A DNA stretch of 64,000 nt from Paludibacter sp. (GCA_024710005.1 JANJVQ010000016.1:1-64000), one strand, 5' to 3'. Shown: positions 9,094-19,589, counted from the stretch's first letter. The notes: generated from the letters alone by a model not told the origin. Numbers and translations: made by a program.

Positions 9094-9267
9094 GCGGAAA
9101 ACGAAAAGCGGAGAACGGAAAGCTGGTAGTGAATAGTGAGAAACTACAGCTATTATCATTATGAATATTGTTATAGAAATTAAAAGCGAATAATCAGTAA
9201 TGGTTGTTCGCTTTTATTAAATACAATCTAATTTCACTAATAGCTTTCAGTTCTCCGCTTTCCGCTT
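9094..9267. repeat. Inverted pair of GGAAAACG / CTCCGCTTTCCGC repeats
   Basis: Arms at 9094-9122 and 9242-9267 of the same word family as 6566-6690. Here they enclose the pgi/M23 terminator. Confidence 0.65.
9182..9215. terminator. Bidirectional intrinsic terminator, pgi and M23 genes
   Basis: Nine-bp arms AAAAGCGAA (9182-9190) and TTCGCTTTT (9207-9215) with an A-rich left and T-rich right side lie between convergent genes, so the hairpin can serve both. Confidence 0.65.
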
Positions 9268-9274
9268 ATAAAAG

Positions 9275-10243
9275 TTAATCAAACATCTGCCCCGCGTTAT
9301 TACTCAACTGCACCATGCGGTCGTATTCTTCGGGACTTAAATCGAGGAAGTAAAATTGTTGCGGGTTCATGACCTTGCCGCGCAGATTGACTTCATAATG
9401 CAGGTGGGGTCCGGTTGATTTACCGGTATTTCCGACCGTACCGATGACATCCCCTCGATTTACCTTTTGCCCTACCCTCACCCTGATTTGGTGCATGTGG
9501 CCGTATAAGGTCTTATAACCGAAACCATGATTGATTTCCACCGTATTGCCATACCCCTGTCGCCACCCGGCTAAGCGCACTGTCCCGTTACCGGTAGCAT
9601 ATATCTCCGTTCCGATAGGCGCGGTAAAGTCCATCCCCTCATGAAACCGCCGGGTTCTGTAAACCGGGTCGATTCGCCAACCGAAACCGGAGGCTGTACG
9701 GGTCAGATCTTTATTCAGAATGGGTTGTATTGCAGGTATGTGCTTTAACATCTCCTCCTGATTACTGGCCAATTTAACCAATTCATCATACGATTTAGAC
9801 TGGATATACAATTGCTTCTTTAATTCGTTATATTTTTGCGTGGTAGAAACTGCAATTTCAGAATTGGTCATCGTTAACAGCTGTCGGTAATATTCCGCAT
9901 TTCCGGCAGTTGACTTGCGAATTGAATATGGTATCGGATCGGCCTGAAAAATAACGCGATAGAGATTATCGTCCCGTTGTTGTAAGTCAGACAAAATATC
10001 ACTGACCTCATCCATGTTCCGTTCAAGTAGCCGGTATTGAGCGTGAAGCCTGTTTTTCTCCTGAATCAACTGCACTTCTTCCGGAGAACTAACTAATGAC
10101 ACAAAAATAAAGAAGAACACCACTCCCAACGACACACCGGAAAACAAATGAATCAGTAAGCGCTTCAACTTAAAAAGCAGGGTATTGTCTGTTTCCTCGT
10201 AACTCAGGGTTTCTGGGTTGAAGTAATATTTCTTCTTCGCCAT
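9275..10243 (-). CDS. M23 family (LytM-like) metallopeptidase, membrane-anchored
   Basis: The 322-residue protein probably trims peptidoglycan cross-links or activates an amidase in the periplasm. A basic N-terminus is followed by one membrane helix (about residues 32-52, SGVSLGVVFFFIFVSLV), then a periplasmic coiled coil (about 60-180). The C-terminal LytM domain (about 185-300) keeps the zinc ligands: His and Asp in HEGMDF, and HxH in GPHLHYEV. It is transcribed divergently from alaS, with a likely promoter box at 10285-10292. Whether it cleaves or only regulates cannot be told, but the ligands look complete. Confidence 0.9.
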   Translation of the reverse strand: MAKKKYYFNPETLSYEETDNTLLFKLKRLLIHLFSGVSLGVVFFFIFVSLVSSPEEVQLIQEKNRLHAQYRLLERNMDEVSDILSDLQQRDDNLYRVIFQADPIPYSIRKSTAGNAEYYRQLLTMTNSEIAVSTTQKYNELKKQLYIQSKSYDELVKLASNQEEMLKHIPAIQPILNKDLTRTASGFGWRIDPVYRTRRFHEGMDFTAPIGTEIYATGNGTVRLAGWRQGYGNTVEINHGFGYKTLYGHMHQIRVRVGQKVNRGDVIGTVGNTGKSTGPHLHYEVNLRGKVMNPQQFYFLDLSPEEYDRMVQLSNNAGQMFD

Positions 10244-10284
10244 GTTTTTTAGCTCAATTTTAAACTTTTATCGTGCAATTGGTG

Positions 10285-10292
10285 CAAAAGTA
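10285..10292 (-). promoter_or_regulatory. Promoter -7 box of the M23 gene
   Basis: Reading the minus strand this is TACTTTTG, a perfect TAnnTTTG box, 42 bp before the start codon. Confidence 0.55.
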
Positions 10293-10304
10293 ATAAAATT
10301 GAAG

Positions 10305-10312
10305 TATTTTTG
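10305..10312 (+). promoter_or_regulatory. Promoter -7 box of alaS
   Basis: TATTTTTG fits TAnnTTTG. A TTGG at 10279-10282 is a possible -33 element. The predicted leader is about 120 nt and contains the dyad and repeats at 10381-10430. Confidence 0.5.
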
Positions 10313-10380
10313 CAGTCCTTATAAGGGGATTTTACCATTTATTAAAAGATTAATGAATTGCTGACAGCTAAAATCCTCTT

Positions 10381-10430
10381 TTACAATTATAAATTGTAAG
10401 TGATTAAATTGTAAATTGTAAATGATTAAA
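10381..10430 (+). repeat. Dyad and direct repeats in the alaS leader
   Basis: TTACAATT (10381-10388) and AATTGTAA (10392-10399) form a perfect dyad. ATTGTAAgTGATTAAA (10393) recurs as ATTGTAAaTGATTAAA (10415), 22 bp later, ending 12 bp before the alaS ATG. This could be a binding site or leader structure; it could also be AT-rich chance repetition. Confidence 0.4.
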
Positions 10431-10442
10431 TAGTATATATTA

Positions 10443-13055
10443 ATGACTTCACAGGAAATTCGTCAATCATTTCTCGATTTTTTCGCATCGAAAGACCACA
10501 AAATTGTACCTTCAGCTCCCATGGTTATCAAAGACGATCCGACTTTGATGTTTACCAATGCCGGGATGAACCAGTTCAAAAACATCATACTCGGGAATGA
10601 CCCGATTAAATATGCCCGGGTTGCCGACTCACAAAAATGTCTGCGGGTGAGCGGGAAACACAACGACCTCGAAGAGGTTGGTCACGATACGTACCACCAC
10701 ACCATGTTCGAAATGCTGGGTAACTGGTCGTTTGGTGATTATTTCAAGAAAGAAGCCATTGAATGGGCCTGGGAATATCTTACCGGGGTAATCAAATTAG
10801 ACAAGGACCGTCTCTATGTTACTGTATTCGAAGGATCTCCGTCAGAAGGACTATCCCGCGATGACGAAGCAGCTGAAATCTGGTCGCAGTTCCTGCCGGC
10901 AGCACGCATCATCAATGGCAACAAAAAAGACAATTTCTGGGAAATGGGCGATACCGGTCCCTGCGGTCCCTGTTCAGAAATCCACATCGATATCCGCGAT
11001 GATGCAGAAAGAGCTAAAATTGACGGACTAACACTCGTGAATGGCAGTCACCCGCAGGTGATTGAAATCTGGAACAACGTATTCATGCAATACAACCGCA
11101 AAGCCGATGGCTCATTAGAAGGACTACCTGCTAAAGTAATCGACACCGGTATGGGATTCGAACGCCTTTGCATGGCTATCCAGGGTAAGAAATCAAATTA
11201 CGACACCGATATTTTCCAACCCATCATACATGCAATAGGTAAAATTTGTGGTATTGTTTACGGACAAAATGAAAAAACAGATGTGGCCATGCGCGTGATT
11301 GCCGACCACATCCGCACCATTGCATTTTCTATTACCGACGGACAATTACCTTCCAATGCCAAGGCAGGTTATGTAATCCGCAGGATTTTGCGCCGTGCCG
11401 TGCGTTACGGTTACACTTTCCTGAATCAGCGTAGCGCGTTCATGTACAAACTGATTGATGCACTGTGTGAAGTCATGGGAGGTGCTTATCCGGAGTTGAT
11501 TGCACAAAAAACATTAATTGAGAAAGTAATCAAAGAAGAAGAAGATTCTTTCCTGAGAACATTGGAGACCGGGATACGCTTGTTGGAAAAAAACCTCCCC
11601 CCAACCCCCTCCCAGGGAGGGGGCGTGTTGAGTGGGAAAGTGGCCTTTACATTATATGACACCTTTGGATTCCCGCTGGATTTGACCGAACTCATCCTTC
11701 GTGAAAACAACATGAGCGTCAATATTGATGAGTTTAATGCTGAAATGCAACAACAAAAGGAACGTGCCCGCAATGCAGCAGCGATTGAAACCGGCGACTG
11801 GGTGATTGTAAGTGAAGGCGACAGCAAATTCGTGGGCTACGATTTCACAGCTTATGATACGGAAATTCTGCGTTATCGCAAGGTAAAACAGAAAAACCAG
11901 GAGTTTTATCAGCTTGTATTGTCGAACACACCATTCTATGCTGAAATGGGTGGACAGGTTGGTGACAGCGGCGTGTTGGTTTCAGAATCAGAAACCATTG
12001 AAATCATCGACACGAAGAAAGAAAACAACTTAGCTGTACACATCGCCGCAAAACTACCGGCTGATGTAACGGCTGCTTTTACCGCAAAAATAAACTTAGA
12101 AAAACGCCGGGCAACCGAAAGCAATCACTCGGCAACCCACCTGTTGCACGAAGCCTTGCGCGAAGTACTGGGCACACACGTTGAACAAAAAGGGTCTTAT
12201 GTGAGTCCGGAAAGCCTGCGTTTCGACTTCTCTCATTTCCAGAAGATGACCAAAGAGGAGATTCGGGCGGTAGAACGCATCGCCAATCGCAAAATCAGGG
12301 AAAACCATCCGCTGCATGAAATGCGTGAAACGCCGATTGCAGAAGCACAGGCTATGGGCGCCATGGCTCTGTTCGGGGAGAAATACGGGGAAGTGGTTCG
12401 TGTCATTCAATTTGGATCCTCCACCGAGCTTTGTGGGGGTACCCACGTGGATGCAACGGGTCGGATTGGTATGGTACGCATCATCTCCGAAAGTTCAATT
12501 GCTGCCGGCATCCGGCGTATCGAGGCCATCTCGGGAGAGGCGGTAGAATTGCTACTGGACACGCAACAGGACATCTTATCAGATGCCAAAGAGATGTTAC
12601 ACAATGCACCCGATATCCTGACAGCCATCCGCAAACAAACGGAAGAAAATGCAGAATTGAAAAAACAATTCGAAGTTTTCAATCAGGAAAAAATCATGCA
12701 ACTGCGGGATGACCTGCTGCAAAAGGCAACCATAGTAAATGGCATCAAAACTGTCCGTTATGAAGGCTCACTCACTACCGACCAGGCCAAAACGCTGGCC
12801 TTCCAGATTCGTAACATCCAACAAACAAACTTGTGCTTTGTTGCCGGTTGTGTACATGAAAACAAACCTTCGCTAACCGTATTGCTGAGTGATGATTTGG
12901 TTGCTAAGGGACTGAATGCTGTTAATATCGCCCGCGAAGCAGCCAAAGAAATCCAAGGAGGTGGTGGCGGTCAGCCCTTCTTTGCTTCAGCAGGAGGAAA
13001 AAACCCGGATGGAATCAAACAAGCGATTGCAAAGGCGGTGGCGTTGGTGGGGTAA
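10443..13055 (+). CDS. alaS: Alanyl-tRNA synthetase
   Basis: The 870-residue enzyme charges and proof-reads tRNA-Ala. The catalytic domain (about 1-240) carries [14 protein letters not shown] and [20 protein letters not shown]. The editing domain has the metal-binding ATHLLHEAL (HxxxH) and CGGTHVD. The C-terminal DHHA1/C-Ala domain ends with the glycine-rich [15 protein letters not shown]. An unusual in-frame insertion encodes [11 protein letters not shown] near residues 385-395, between the tRNA-recognition region and the editing domain; at DNA level it is a GC-rich palindromic repeat (11594-11624). All key residues appear present, so the enzyme should still work. Confidence 0.97.
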   Translation: MTSQEIRQSFLDFFASKDHKIVPSAPMVIKDDPTLMFTNAGMNQFKNIILGNDPIKYARVADSQKCLRVSGKHNDLEEVGHDTYHHTMFEMLGNWSFGDYFKKEAIEWAWEYLTGVIKLDKDRLYVTVFEGSPSEGLSRDDEAAEIWSQFLPAARIINGNKKDNFWEMGDTGPCGPCSEIHIDIRDDAERAKIDGLTLVNGSHPQVIEIWNNVFMQYNRKADGSLEGLPAKVIDTGMGFERLCMAIQGKKSNYDTDIFQPIIHAIGKICGIVYGQNEKTDVAMRVIADHIRTIAFSITDGQLPSNAKAGYVIRRILRRAVRYGYTFLNQRSAFMYKLIDALCEVMGGAYPELIAQKTLIEKVIKEEEDSFLRTLETGIRLLEKNLPPTPSQGGGVLSGKVAFTLYDTFGFPLDLTELILRENNMSVNIDEFNAEMQQQKERARNAAAIETGDWVIVSEGDSKFVGYDFTAYDTEILRYRKVKQKNQEFYQLVLSNTPFYAEMGGQVGDSGVLVSESETIEIIDTKKENNLAVHIAAKLPADVTAAFTAKINLEKRRATESNHSATHLLHEALREVLGTHVEQKGSYVSPESLRFDFSHFQKMTKEEIRAVERIANRKIRENHPLHEMRETPIAEAQAMGAMALFGEKYGEVVRVIQFGSSTELCGGTHVDATGRIGMVRIISESSIAAGIRRIEAISGEAVELLLDTQQDILSDAKEMLHNAPDILTAIRKQTEENAELKKQFEVFNQEKIMQLRDDLLQKATIVNGIKTVRYEGSLTTDQAKTLAFQIRNIQQTNLCFVAGCVHENKPSLTVLLSDDLVAKGLNAVNIAREAAKEIQGGGGGQPFFASAGGKNPDGIKQAIAKAVALVG
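11594..11624 (+). repeat. GC-rich palindromic repeat read in frame inside alaS
   Basis: CCCCCTCCC (11605-11613) and GGGAGGGGG (11615-11623) form perfect 9-bp arms around one base, preceded by a C-rich run. Its composition differs sharply from the gene around it. It encodes a Pro/Gly linker (PPTPSQGGG) of the sort produced by a mobile intergenic repeat family. Confidence 0.7.
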
Positions 13056-13069
13056 TGCCATTCGAATGT

Positions 13070-13119
13070 ATATAATATTGGTAAAGACGCGATGCATCGC
13101 GTCTTTACCAATATTATAT
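13070..13119. terminator. Perfect 25-bp palindrome, bidirectional terminator or repeat
   Basis: Two perfect 25-base arms meet at GATG|CATC with no loop, between the convergent ends of alaS and the 1356-residue secreted protein. The GTAAAGACGCGATGCATCGC core resembles dispersed palindromic repeats I know from other bacterial genomes, so it may be both a mobile repeat and a shared terminator. Confidence 0.65.
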
Positions 13120-13146
13120 GCGTTTCTACATTTTTATAATACCAGG

Positions 13147-16100
13147 TTAATCCTTGATAAATCTTTCAAACAAGGTGTAATTTTCACCCATAATTTTCAT
13201 AAAATACACTCCTTTTTTTAATTGATTAACAACAATATTATTCTCTACGGGTTTATCCATGAACTGCATAAGTTCGCCTTCCAGATTATAAATTTCAAGC
13301 CTATTTATCTGATATTCATCTTCTAACTCAATCGTCAAAGCATACTTAACTGGACTAGGATAGAGCTTTATTCTTTTTTTGTCAAGTATAGTTAGTCCTG
13401 TATTGGGATTGACAAAAACCTGCAAACCAGACTCCTCTCCTGCTCCACAATCAGTCATATTACGAACCTTTACCATCCCATTTACCGCATCCTGACCAAT
13501 CAAAACCTCAATAGTATCTGCATTGCTTTCACCCGAGAATCCGGTTGGCAAGATCCATTCGTATCTAAGTGACTCGGATACATGCGGAATCCTGAAAACA
13601 ACTTTTTGTCCACTAAATACTTCAAGTGGACCTGTAATCAAACCACATGCAACAGGCAGAGCTTTCACCTTAATCAACAAAGTCGTATCCACACTGCCAC
13701 AATCACATTCACCATGTATGACAATTGTACCTGAAACCGCATCCGGTGAAAGGTCAAATATGAGTGTTCCGGTCGAACTGTTTCCAACAAACCCGGATGG
13801 TAAAGTCCATGTATATTTATCGAAACAATTTGAATACACCTCAATCTTATTCTGACGGGTACCTGCACAGAATTCAGTTAGGTTGTTTTGTGTATCGATG
13901 TAAATATCAGGTTGTAAAGGCATATTCACATACAATTTAGCCGGCGGTGCATAGCCACAATCATTCTTGGAATACACCAAGAACTCTCCGCCCCAGAAAT
14001 TCTTTTTAATTCTTACAGTTATGGTATCTTTATTCGGATTACCTACAATTTCTGCATCGAAAGGTATTTTCCATTCAAACCCTTCTGCCAGAAACGAAGT
14101 TTCAGCAATAAGTCTGAAAATAGAGTCACCATAACAAACATATTTGTTCCCGTTTTTTTGAGATAACAGTTTTATACTGCTTACCGGTGCCGGGAAACTA
14201 CAATCTTCAGGGTAAAATACCCCAAAATTTGACATGACGGTACCTTTGTCTCCATTCCCGAATCGTCCGCCAACAACAAGTTTTCCATTACAAAAAACAC
14301 CTGAAAATATTTCCTGACAAATATTCTCTGGCATCGTGTTCCAATTCTTTCCATTCCATCTCATAACTGAAGGCTCATCGTATTTAAATCCAAAAGCATA
14401 TGGGATATCACCGTTGAATGTCAGATCATTTACATAAAAATACCGGGGGAGCGAAGTGTTTTGAAATGACGTCCAGTAATTATTTACCAATTGAAACAAT
14501 CCAAACGGACCACCAACAAATATATCAGTTGCAGCATCAGTTTTGCGAACGAAAACTTTGTAAACGGTATAATTTAACCTGGAAAACGGTGCCGGATTTT
14601 CCCACTTAATACCATCCCATCGTGCAATGAAATCGAAATTTGAATCACCGCCAACGTCATAAAAATCGCCTCCTGCATATACCACCGTACCGTCATGTGA
14701 CAGTGAATTTACATAGTTAGGCAATCCTCCGGCCAAGGCTAACCATTGATTACCATCCCATTTTGCAACATAGGAAGTACCGGCTATTTGATTAATATGG
14801 TTGAAACGTCCACCTGCATACAAACCATTCAGATAACATAAATCATGGATATCATCATTGGTTGTACCGATGATTGTCAGTCCGACAACATCTTTACGTG
14901 CTATAACACGTGTAAAATCAACCAACTCGGCTGCAATATACAATTGGTCGTGATGATAAACAGCGGCAGTAACTTTACGAATATTGCTCAACAATTCATC
15001 ATTACCATAAGAAAGCCAGCCAGTATCTTCATCCCAATAGGCAATATCCCGGATAAGGGTATCATTGGGAAGAGCAAAATCACCAATGACTAAAACGCGT
15101 TTTGAACATCCGGGAACTGGCATTATTTTTCTTATTTCACCTCCCGGTCCAAGATTAGCAAGCTGTTTCCATTGCCCGTTTCCGCGTGTTATCAAATTCT
15201 CACTCCATCCTTTTCTTTCGTATCCGGGTAAATATCCGGAAGTAATGAAATAGATTGTATTGTCGTATTTTTTAATTTTATTAAACACCAGATTTTCATT
15301 AAAATCCTGTGGTTTATTATCATAATCCGACCAGTTATTTGAAAACAAATTTAACCTTGCTAAACCTTTCTTTGCACGAACACTTCCATCAACATCCTTT
15401 ACCTGTGTAAAATTACCACTTACAACCAAATGATTATCTTCAATAGACATAGCTTTACACTCCCCATTTACACCATACCACTTTACGATGTAATCTGTTC
15501 CCCATTTTTCACGGTTTCTTCTGGTAAATGAGACCAGTCCCTCTGTAATATACATATCATTTTCTTTATTGACAATCAGAAACTTCCCGACAGCAAATAA
15601 AGTATTACCAGATACCAGCAACTGATTGTGTTCATAATGTGGAAACACCTGTGTATAACTAATTAAAGTATCGGTGATTGTTTTTATGTACTCATAATTT
15701 TCAACAGGAGTATCATATTCACAACCATCTTTCACCCACCGGGTATATTGTATAAGCGTATATTCCCGTTGTTCCAGTTTTATTATTTCACCATCATCAC
15801 AAATTTCCGACATATAAGAAAATTCATCGTTTTTTTTGTTTCTAAGGTATCCGGATACATAATATGTATCGCGATCTGATGGCACAATAATATTCGAATT
15901 AGGTTCAAAATAGTTTGTATCCAGCACATGTGTTAATCTGGTTCCATCAATCAAGGCATGATAGGCTATATTATTATCACCGGATTTGGTAAAATCACCG
16001 GAAGCAATGAGTTTCCCGTTGCTTGCATGCAGATTTTTAACATTTGAATCAGGACTATTATCCACCGGATGCCAGGTTACACCATCGAACCAAATGAGAT

Positions 16101-17217
16101 TATCGGCGTTAATATTTCCACCTGCATCCTGGAAAGCACCTCCTGCAAAAAGCCGATTCCCCGAAACTTCAAGTGTTTCAATATTTCCCTGATTGATTCC
16201 TGTTGTAACAGAATCCCAGGTAAATCCATCCCATTTCATAATTTTTCCATGTTTACTTCCTACTGCTAACGCGGTTCCACACACGTAGACAGCACCCTTA
16301 TAAACAGCTAGATCATTAACATGTCCTTTCAGGCTACCGGCAAAGCGATTATCCCATACTCCATGTTTTGGAGATGCAGGGACTACGTTGACTGTAAATG
16401 ATTCACTTGTTCTTTCAGCACATTTTCCAATTGCAGTTACCGAAATGTAGTACTGCCCGGGAGATGTATTCCCATTGGCTGAAACAAGACAACTGTTACG
16501 AAAACCGGTTATATTCAAACCTTCAGTAGCTGTCCATTGGTAAATTTCTGCTTGTTCATCATAAGGAACTGAAACTGTAATCATACCGTATTGTTCCAGT
16601 ATACCCGGACCGGTTATTGGTCCGGGAGGTTGCAACGAAGAACTAAATGTCAACATGATACGAGATTCTTCACCAGATCCGCAATCATTGACCCCCCTGA
16701 CAGCTAAAGTACCGGGAGTAGCATTCGGAGTATAATTTATGGTAATCGTATTGGTAGAACCGTATCCTGTGAATCCATCAGCGATTATCCACTCGTAAGA
16801 TGTTGCATTGAGAGCCGGCTCCACGGAAAAAGTAGCTGTACCCGCTTCCGGGCATAAAACAGGCTCCCCGAAAATCTTACCCACACGTGCAGGTAAATCA
16901 CCTTTGAATAAAAGCAATGTGCAGGTTTCACTCCAACCGTCTTGATTTCCTGCCTTTACTTTTAACATTCCACCGGCAAATGAAGCATCAAACATTAGTT
17001 CTATGGAATCAACTATACTTGTTCCAGTGACCCCAGCGGGAAGTGTCCATTCATAGGTAGTAACACCCAGTACTGGGTTAACCTTATAAACCTGTCGTTC
17101 TGTATCAGGGCAAATTTTGACAGCACCCAAAATTGTATCCGGTTTTTGAGGAACAGAAGCTGTTGCCATTACAACAGATAAGACAACACAAAAAAAATGT
17201 GCAATTAACAGTTTCAT
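13147..17217 (-). CDS. Large secreted propeller/Ig-like protein with T9SS sorting domain
   Basis: The 1356-residue protein has a signal peptide (about 1-20, LLIAHFFCVVLSVVMATASV). Ig- or PKD-like domains follow near residues 25-280 (repeated YEWILPTGFSG-type strands). A long propeller-like region (about 290-1000) contains repeated WDG..W / AGG.F segments such as YAGGDFYDVGG. More YEW/YTW Ig-like domains lie near 1010-1260. The last 75 residues form a type A T9SS sorting domain (KLYPSPVKYALTIEL, IYNLEGELM, KGVYFMKI). It is expected to be exported by T9SS and attached to the surface or released. The ligand is unknown. The TPR-AraC regulator lies just upstream on the same strand. Confidence 0.85.
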   Translation of the reverse strand: MKLLIAHFFCVVLSVVMATASVPQKPDTILGAVKICPDTERQVYKVNPVLGVTTYEWTLPAGVTGTSIVDSIELMFDASFAGGMLKVKAGNQDGWSETCTLLLFKGDLPARVGKIFGEPVLCPEAGTATFSVEPALNATSYEWIIADGFTGYGSTNTITINYTPNATPGTLAVRGVNDCGSGEESRIMLTFSSSLQPPGPITGPGILEQYGMITVSVPYDEQAEIYQWTATEGLNITGFRNSCLVSANGNTSPGQYYISVTAIGKCAERTSESFTVNVVPASPKHGVWDNRFAGSLKGHVNDLAVYKGAVYVCGTALAVGSKHGKIMKWDGFTWDSVTTGINQGNIETLEVSGNRLFAGGAFQDAGGNINADNLIWFDGVTWHPVDNSPDSNVKNLHASNGKLIASGDFTKSGDNNIAYHALIDGTRLTHVLDTNYFEPNSNIIVPSDRDTYYVSGYLRNKKNDEFSYMSEICDDGEIIKLEQREYTLIQYTRWVKDGCEYDTPVENYEYIKTITDTLISYTQVFPHYEHNQLLVSGNTLFAVGKFLIVNKENDMYITEGLVSFTRRNREKWGTDYIVKWYGVNGECKAMSIEDNHLVVSGNFTQVKDVDGSVRAKKGLARLNLFSNNWSDYDNKPQDFNENLVFNKIKKYDNTIYFITSGYLPGYERKGWSENLITRGNGQWKQLANLGPGGEIRKIMPVPGCSKRVLVIGDFALPNDTLIRDIAYWDEDTGWLSYGNDELLSNIRKVTAAVYHHDQLYIAAELVDFTRVIARKDVVGLTIIGTTNDDIHDLCYLNGLYAGGRFNHINQIAGTSYVAKWDGNQWLALAGGLPNYVNSLSHDGTVVYAGGDFYDVGGDSNFDFIARWDGIKWENPAPFSRLNYTVYKVFVRKTDAATDIFVGGPFGLFQLVNNYWTSFQNTSLPRYFYVNDLTFNGDIPYAFGFKYDEPSVMRWNGKNWNTMPENICQEIFSGVFCNGKLVVGGRFGNGDKGTVMSNFGVFYPEDCSFPAPVSSIKLLSQKNGNKYVCYGDSIFRLIAETSFLAEGFEWKIPFDAEIVGNPNKDTITVRIKKNFWGGEFLVYSKNDCGYAPPAKLYVNMPLQPDIYIDTQNNLTEFCAGTRQNKIEVYSNCFDKYTWTLPSGFVGNSSTGTLIFDLSPDAVSGTIVIHGECDCGSVDTTLLIKVKALPVACGLITGPLEVFSGQKVVFRIPHVSESLRYEWILPTGFSGESNADTIEVLIGQDAVNGMVKVRNMTDCGAGEESGLQVFVNPNTGLTILDKKRIKLYPSPVKYALTIELEDEYQINRLEIYNLEGELMQFMDKPVENNIVVNQLKKGVYFMKIMGENYTLFERFIKD

Positions 17218-17328
17218 TTTTTTAAAATTTTAATGGTTAATGTTAAAAGCACAAATGTAATATGTATGAAAATAACAAGGGTGTGTAATTCGTAAATACC
17301 TCTTTGTAATTCCGAATTTAAAAGGAAA

Positions 17329-18951
17329 TCACGCGATATGCTTCCGTGAATTCCTGAAAAAAGAGGGAGTTAGTCCGGTATAGCGTTTAAAAGCCATCAC
17401 GAACGATGAGTTTGAATTAAAACCAGTCATTTGACCAATTGCTTCAATTGTATAGTGATTGTATTCCTTACTCACCAACATACAACGAGCCTCTTTGACC
17501 CTGAGTTCATTAATGAAATTAGGAAATGACTGATGGTAGGTTTGATTGATGATTTGCGATAAATATTTTGTATTTGTATTTAATTTATTAGCGATTTTTT
17601 CAAGGGTAATATCACCCTGTCGCCACAATTTTTCTTCATTCATCATATTGATAAATTCAATCTCGATGATTTCTTTTGATGATGAACTCAAGGTTGATTT
17701 TTTATATTTTTCTTCAATAACCGGTTTTTTAAAACATGAGTTTTCCATTAATATATTACTCTGTTTTTCTGCTTCCATTGCCTCAATATTTTTTTCAACT
17801 AACTGAAGCAACATCTTATTACGTCTCTTGTACACGATTACACCTGAAATCAAGATAAAAATCAGAAAAAAGAGAATTATCAACAAAACAATATTTTGGA
17901 TGTGAGCTTTTTGAATGTCTTTCTCTTGTTCAAGAATAATTTTTTCTTTTTTCTCATTTTCATATTTTGTTGACAAGGTAAGAATCTCATGTTGAACTTT
18001 ATCATTGAAAATAATGTCTTTTACATGAACATATTCTTTATAATATTTCAAAGCCTCAGATGGGTTGTTCATCGACTGTTTAATCTCATATAAAGCCTGA
18101 TTTGCCGACATAATTTCATCCCTGGCATTTGTTTTTTCAGCTAACAACAGCGCTTCTTTAGCATACTCCTCTGCCGGGATAAAACGACCTGCTTTCAACT
18201 CAATTTCAGAAAGGCTGATTAGACAGGTAAGTAGTTGATCCAGGTTGTTAATTTTTCGGGACATTGCTGCTGCATCAACTAAATATACTTTTGCTTTATT
18301 CAGATTACCTTTACTTTTCTCAATATCAGCCATATTAATCCCAAAAGTAACCATTGAAATCTCCAAATTATGTTGTTTAGAAAGCAAATAACCCTGATGA
18401 TAATATATTAAGGCACTATCTGTCTTATTCATTTCATAATAACAATTTCCCAAGTTCATCAATGAACTTACGTAGCCCTGAAAATGATCTGCTTTCAGCG
18501 CTTTCTTTCCAATCTCCCGAAAATGGCGAATAGCAAGGTCGAAATGTCCAAGACGAGCCTTGATAACGGCCATTGAATTCAAGGCTAAAACAGCCGTTGA
18601 ATCATTTTTAATTTCCTCAGATAAACGATAAGATTTATCAAAATTCAGGTATGCTTCAGTTAAATCAGCGTGGTAATAATCAGCTAATGCAATCGCGTAA
18701 TATCCTTTTATTATCCATATTTTTTTATTCTCAGTTTGTCCGAGCCTGATAAGTTGTTGTGCAAAGTTTTTTGCCTCTTGTGGTTGTGAATCGTAATATC
18801 CATTGCAAATCGAAATCAGCAAAGAAGCCTTTTCTTCTCCTTTTGAGAGTTTTAACAAGTGAACAAGTGAATCACTGGTTGATTCAGAAACTTTTCCACT
18901 GAGATTGGATGCCAAGAAAACCAATCCAATAATAAAAAGGATTTTTTTCAT
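17329..18951 (-). CDS. TPR sensor with AraC-type DNA-binding domain
   Basis: The start used is the ATG of MKKILFI; the longer frame begins with TTG. The protein has 540 residues: a signal or anchor segment (1-20), tetratricopeptide repeats over about 40-330 (AVIKARLGHFDLAIRHFREI, ALIYYHQGYLLSKQH), one membrane helix near 350-370 (NIVLLIILFFLIFILISGVIV), a linker, and an AraC helix-turn-helix domain in the last 110 residues (IANKLNTNTKYLSQIINQ, IGQMTGFNSNSSFVMAFKRY, TPSFFR). This is a one-protein transmembrane regulator with TPRs in the periplasm and DNA binding in the cytoplasm. Its gene lies 111 bp upstream of the T9SS cargo gene, which it may control. Confidence 0.88.
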   Translation of the reverse strand: MKKILFIIGLVFLASNLSGKVSESTSDSLVHLLKLSKGEEKASLLISICNGYYDSQPQEAKNFAQQLIRLGQTENKKIWIIKGYYAIALADYYHADLTEAYLNFDKSYRLSEEIKNDSTAVLALNSMAVIKARLGHFDLAIRHFREIGKKALKADHFQGYVSSLMNLGNCYYEMNKTDSALIYYHQGYLLSKQHNLEISMVTFGINMADIEKSKGNLNKAKVYLVDAAAMSRKINNLDQLLTCLISLSEIELKAGRFIPAEEYAKEALLLAEKTNARDEIMSANQALYEIKQSMNNPSEALKYYKEYVHVKDIIFNDKVQHEILTLSTKYENEKKEKIILEQEKDIQKAHIQNIVLLIILFFLIFILISGVIVYKRRNKMLLQLVEKNIEAMEAEKQSNILMENSCFKKPVIEEKYKKSTLSSSSKEIIEIEFINMMNEEKLWRQGDITLEKIANKLNTNTKYLSQIINQTYHQSFPNFINELRVKEARCMLVSKEYNHYTIEAIGQMTGFNSNSSFVMAFKRYTGLTPSFFRNSRKHIA

Positions 18952-19035
18952 ACGTAAATTACAAGACAAATTATCGAGATAAAGATTTGATTCTCTTAAA
19001 TCATAAGAACCTGAAGAAATACCTTATATAAAAAT

Positions 19036-19069
19036 GTCTGAAAAGATTCATTTTGTAATCTTTTCAGAC
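19036..19069 (-). terminator. Intrinsic terminator of the small barrel-like protein gene
   Basis: Perfect 13-bp arms (19036-19048 and 19057-19069) lie just beyond the stop codon of the 19086-19532 gene. The minus-strand continuation is T-rich. Confidence 0.6.
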
Positions 19070-19085
19070 ATCCAAAAATTATCGA

Positions 19086-19532
19086 TTAAAATTTATACCT
19101 CACACCTAATGCAACACCATTCCAGCCTAAACCAATACCCGGCACAAGACTGATTACAGGACGCCAATCGAGGGAGGCCATCAAAGGGATACCACCAAAA
19201 TGATATTCAATACCTACTTGTCCCAATACGCCAAGTCCCAAACCGTTATTAATTCCAAGAGAAGCACCGGCACCATAATACCAATTAAAACCATCAGCAA
19301 GTGCTGATAAATCTTTCACCCATTGGTAGGTACCATTCAGGTAAACACCGCCAAAAGCCCAGTTACCAACTCCCAGATCTAATTCAAGTCTGTTAGCATC
19401 ACCCAGCGGATGTTGATAGGAAATTTCACCCACACCTCCAAAACGAACACCAATGGCTTTACCATCTACCTGTGCACTCGCGAAACCTGCGAACCCGATA
19501 ACGAGGGCTGCAACAATAAACATTTTTTTCAT
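19086..19532 (-). CDS. Small secreted, probably outer-membrane barrel protein
   Basis: The 148-residue protein has a clear signal peptide (MKKMFIVAALVIGFAGFASA, cleavage near 20/21). The rest alternates hydrophobic and small residues with many glycines and aromatics (LELDLGVGNWAFGGVYLNG, GLGVLGQVGIEYHFGG) and ends VALGVRYKF, with a terminal Phe as in outer-membrane barrels. Four or more transmembrane strands are plausible. I do not recognise a named family. It has its own terminator and is probably monocistronic. Confidence 0.65.
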   Translation of the reverse strand: MKKMFIVAALVIGFAGFASAQVDGKAIGVRFGGVGEISYQHPLGDANRLELDLGVGNWAFGGVYLNGTYQWVKDLSALADGFNWYYGAGASLGINNGLGLGVLGQVGIEYHFGGIPLMASLDWRPVISLVPGIGLGWNGVALGVRYKF

Positions 19533-19589
19533 AACATGTAATTTTAAATTAATAATTAGAGATATATTTGATTTTAAAAATGCCGGTTT

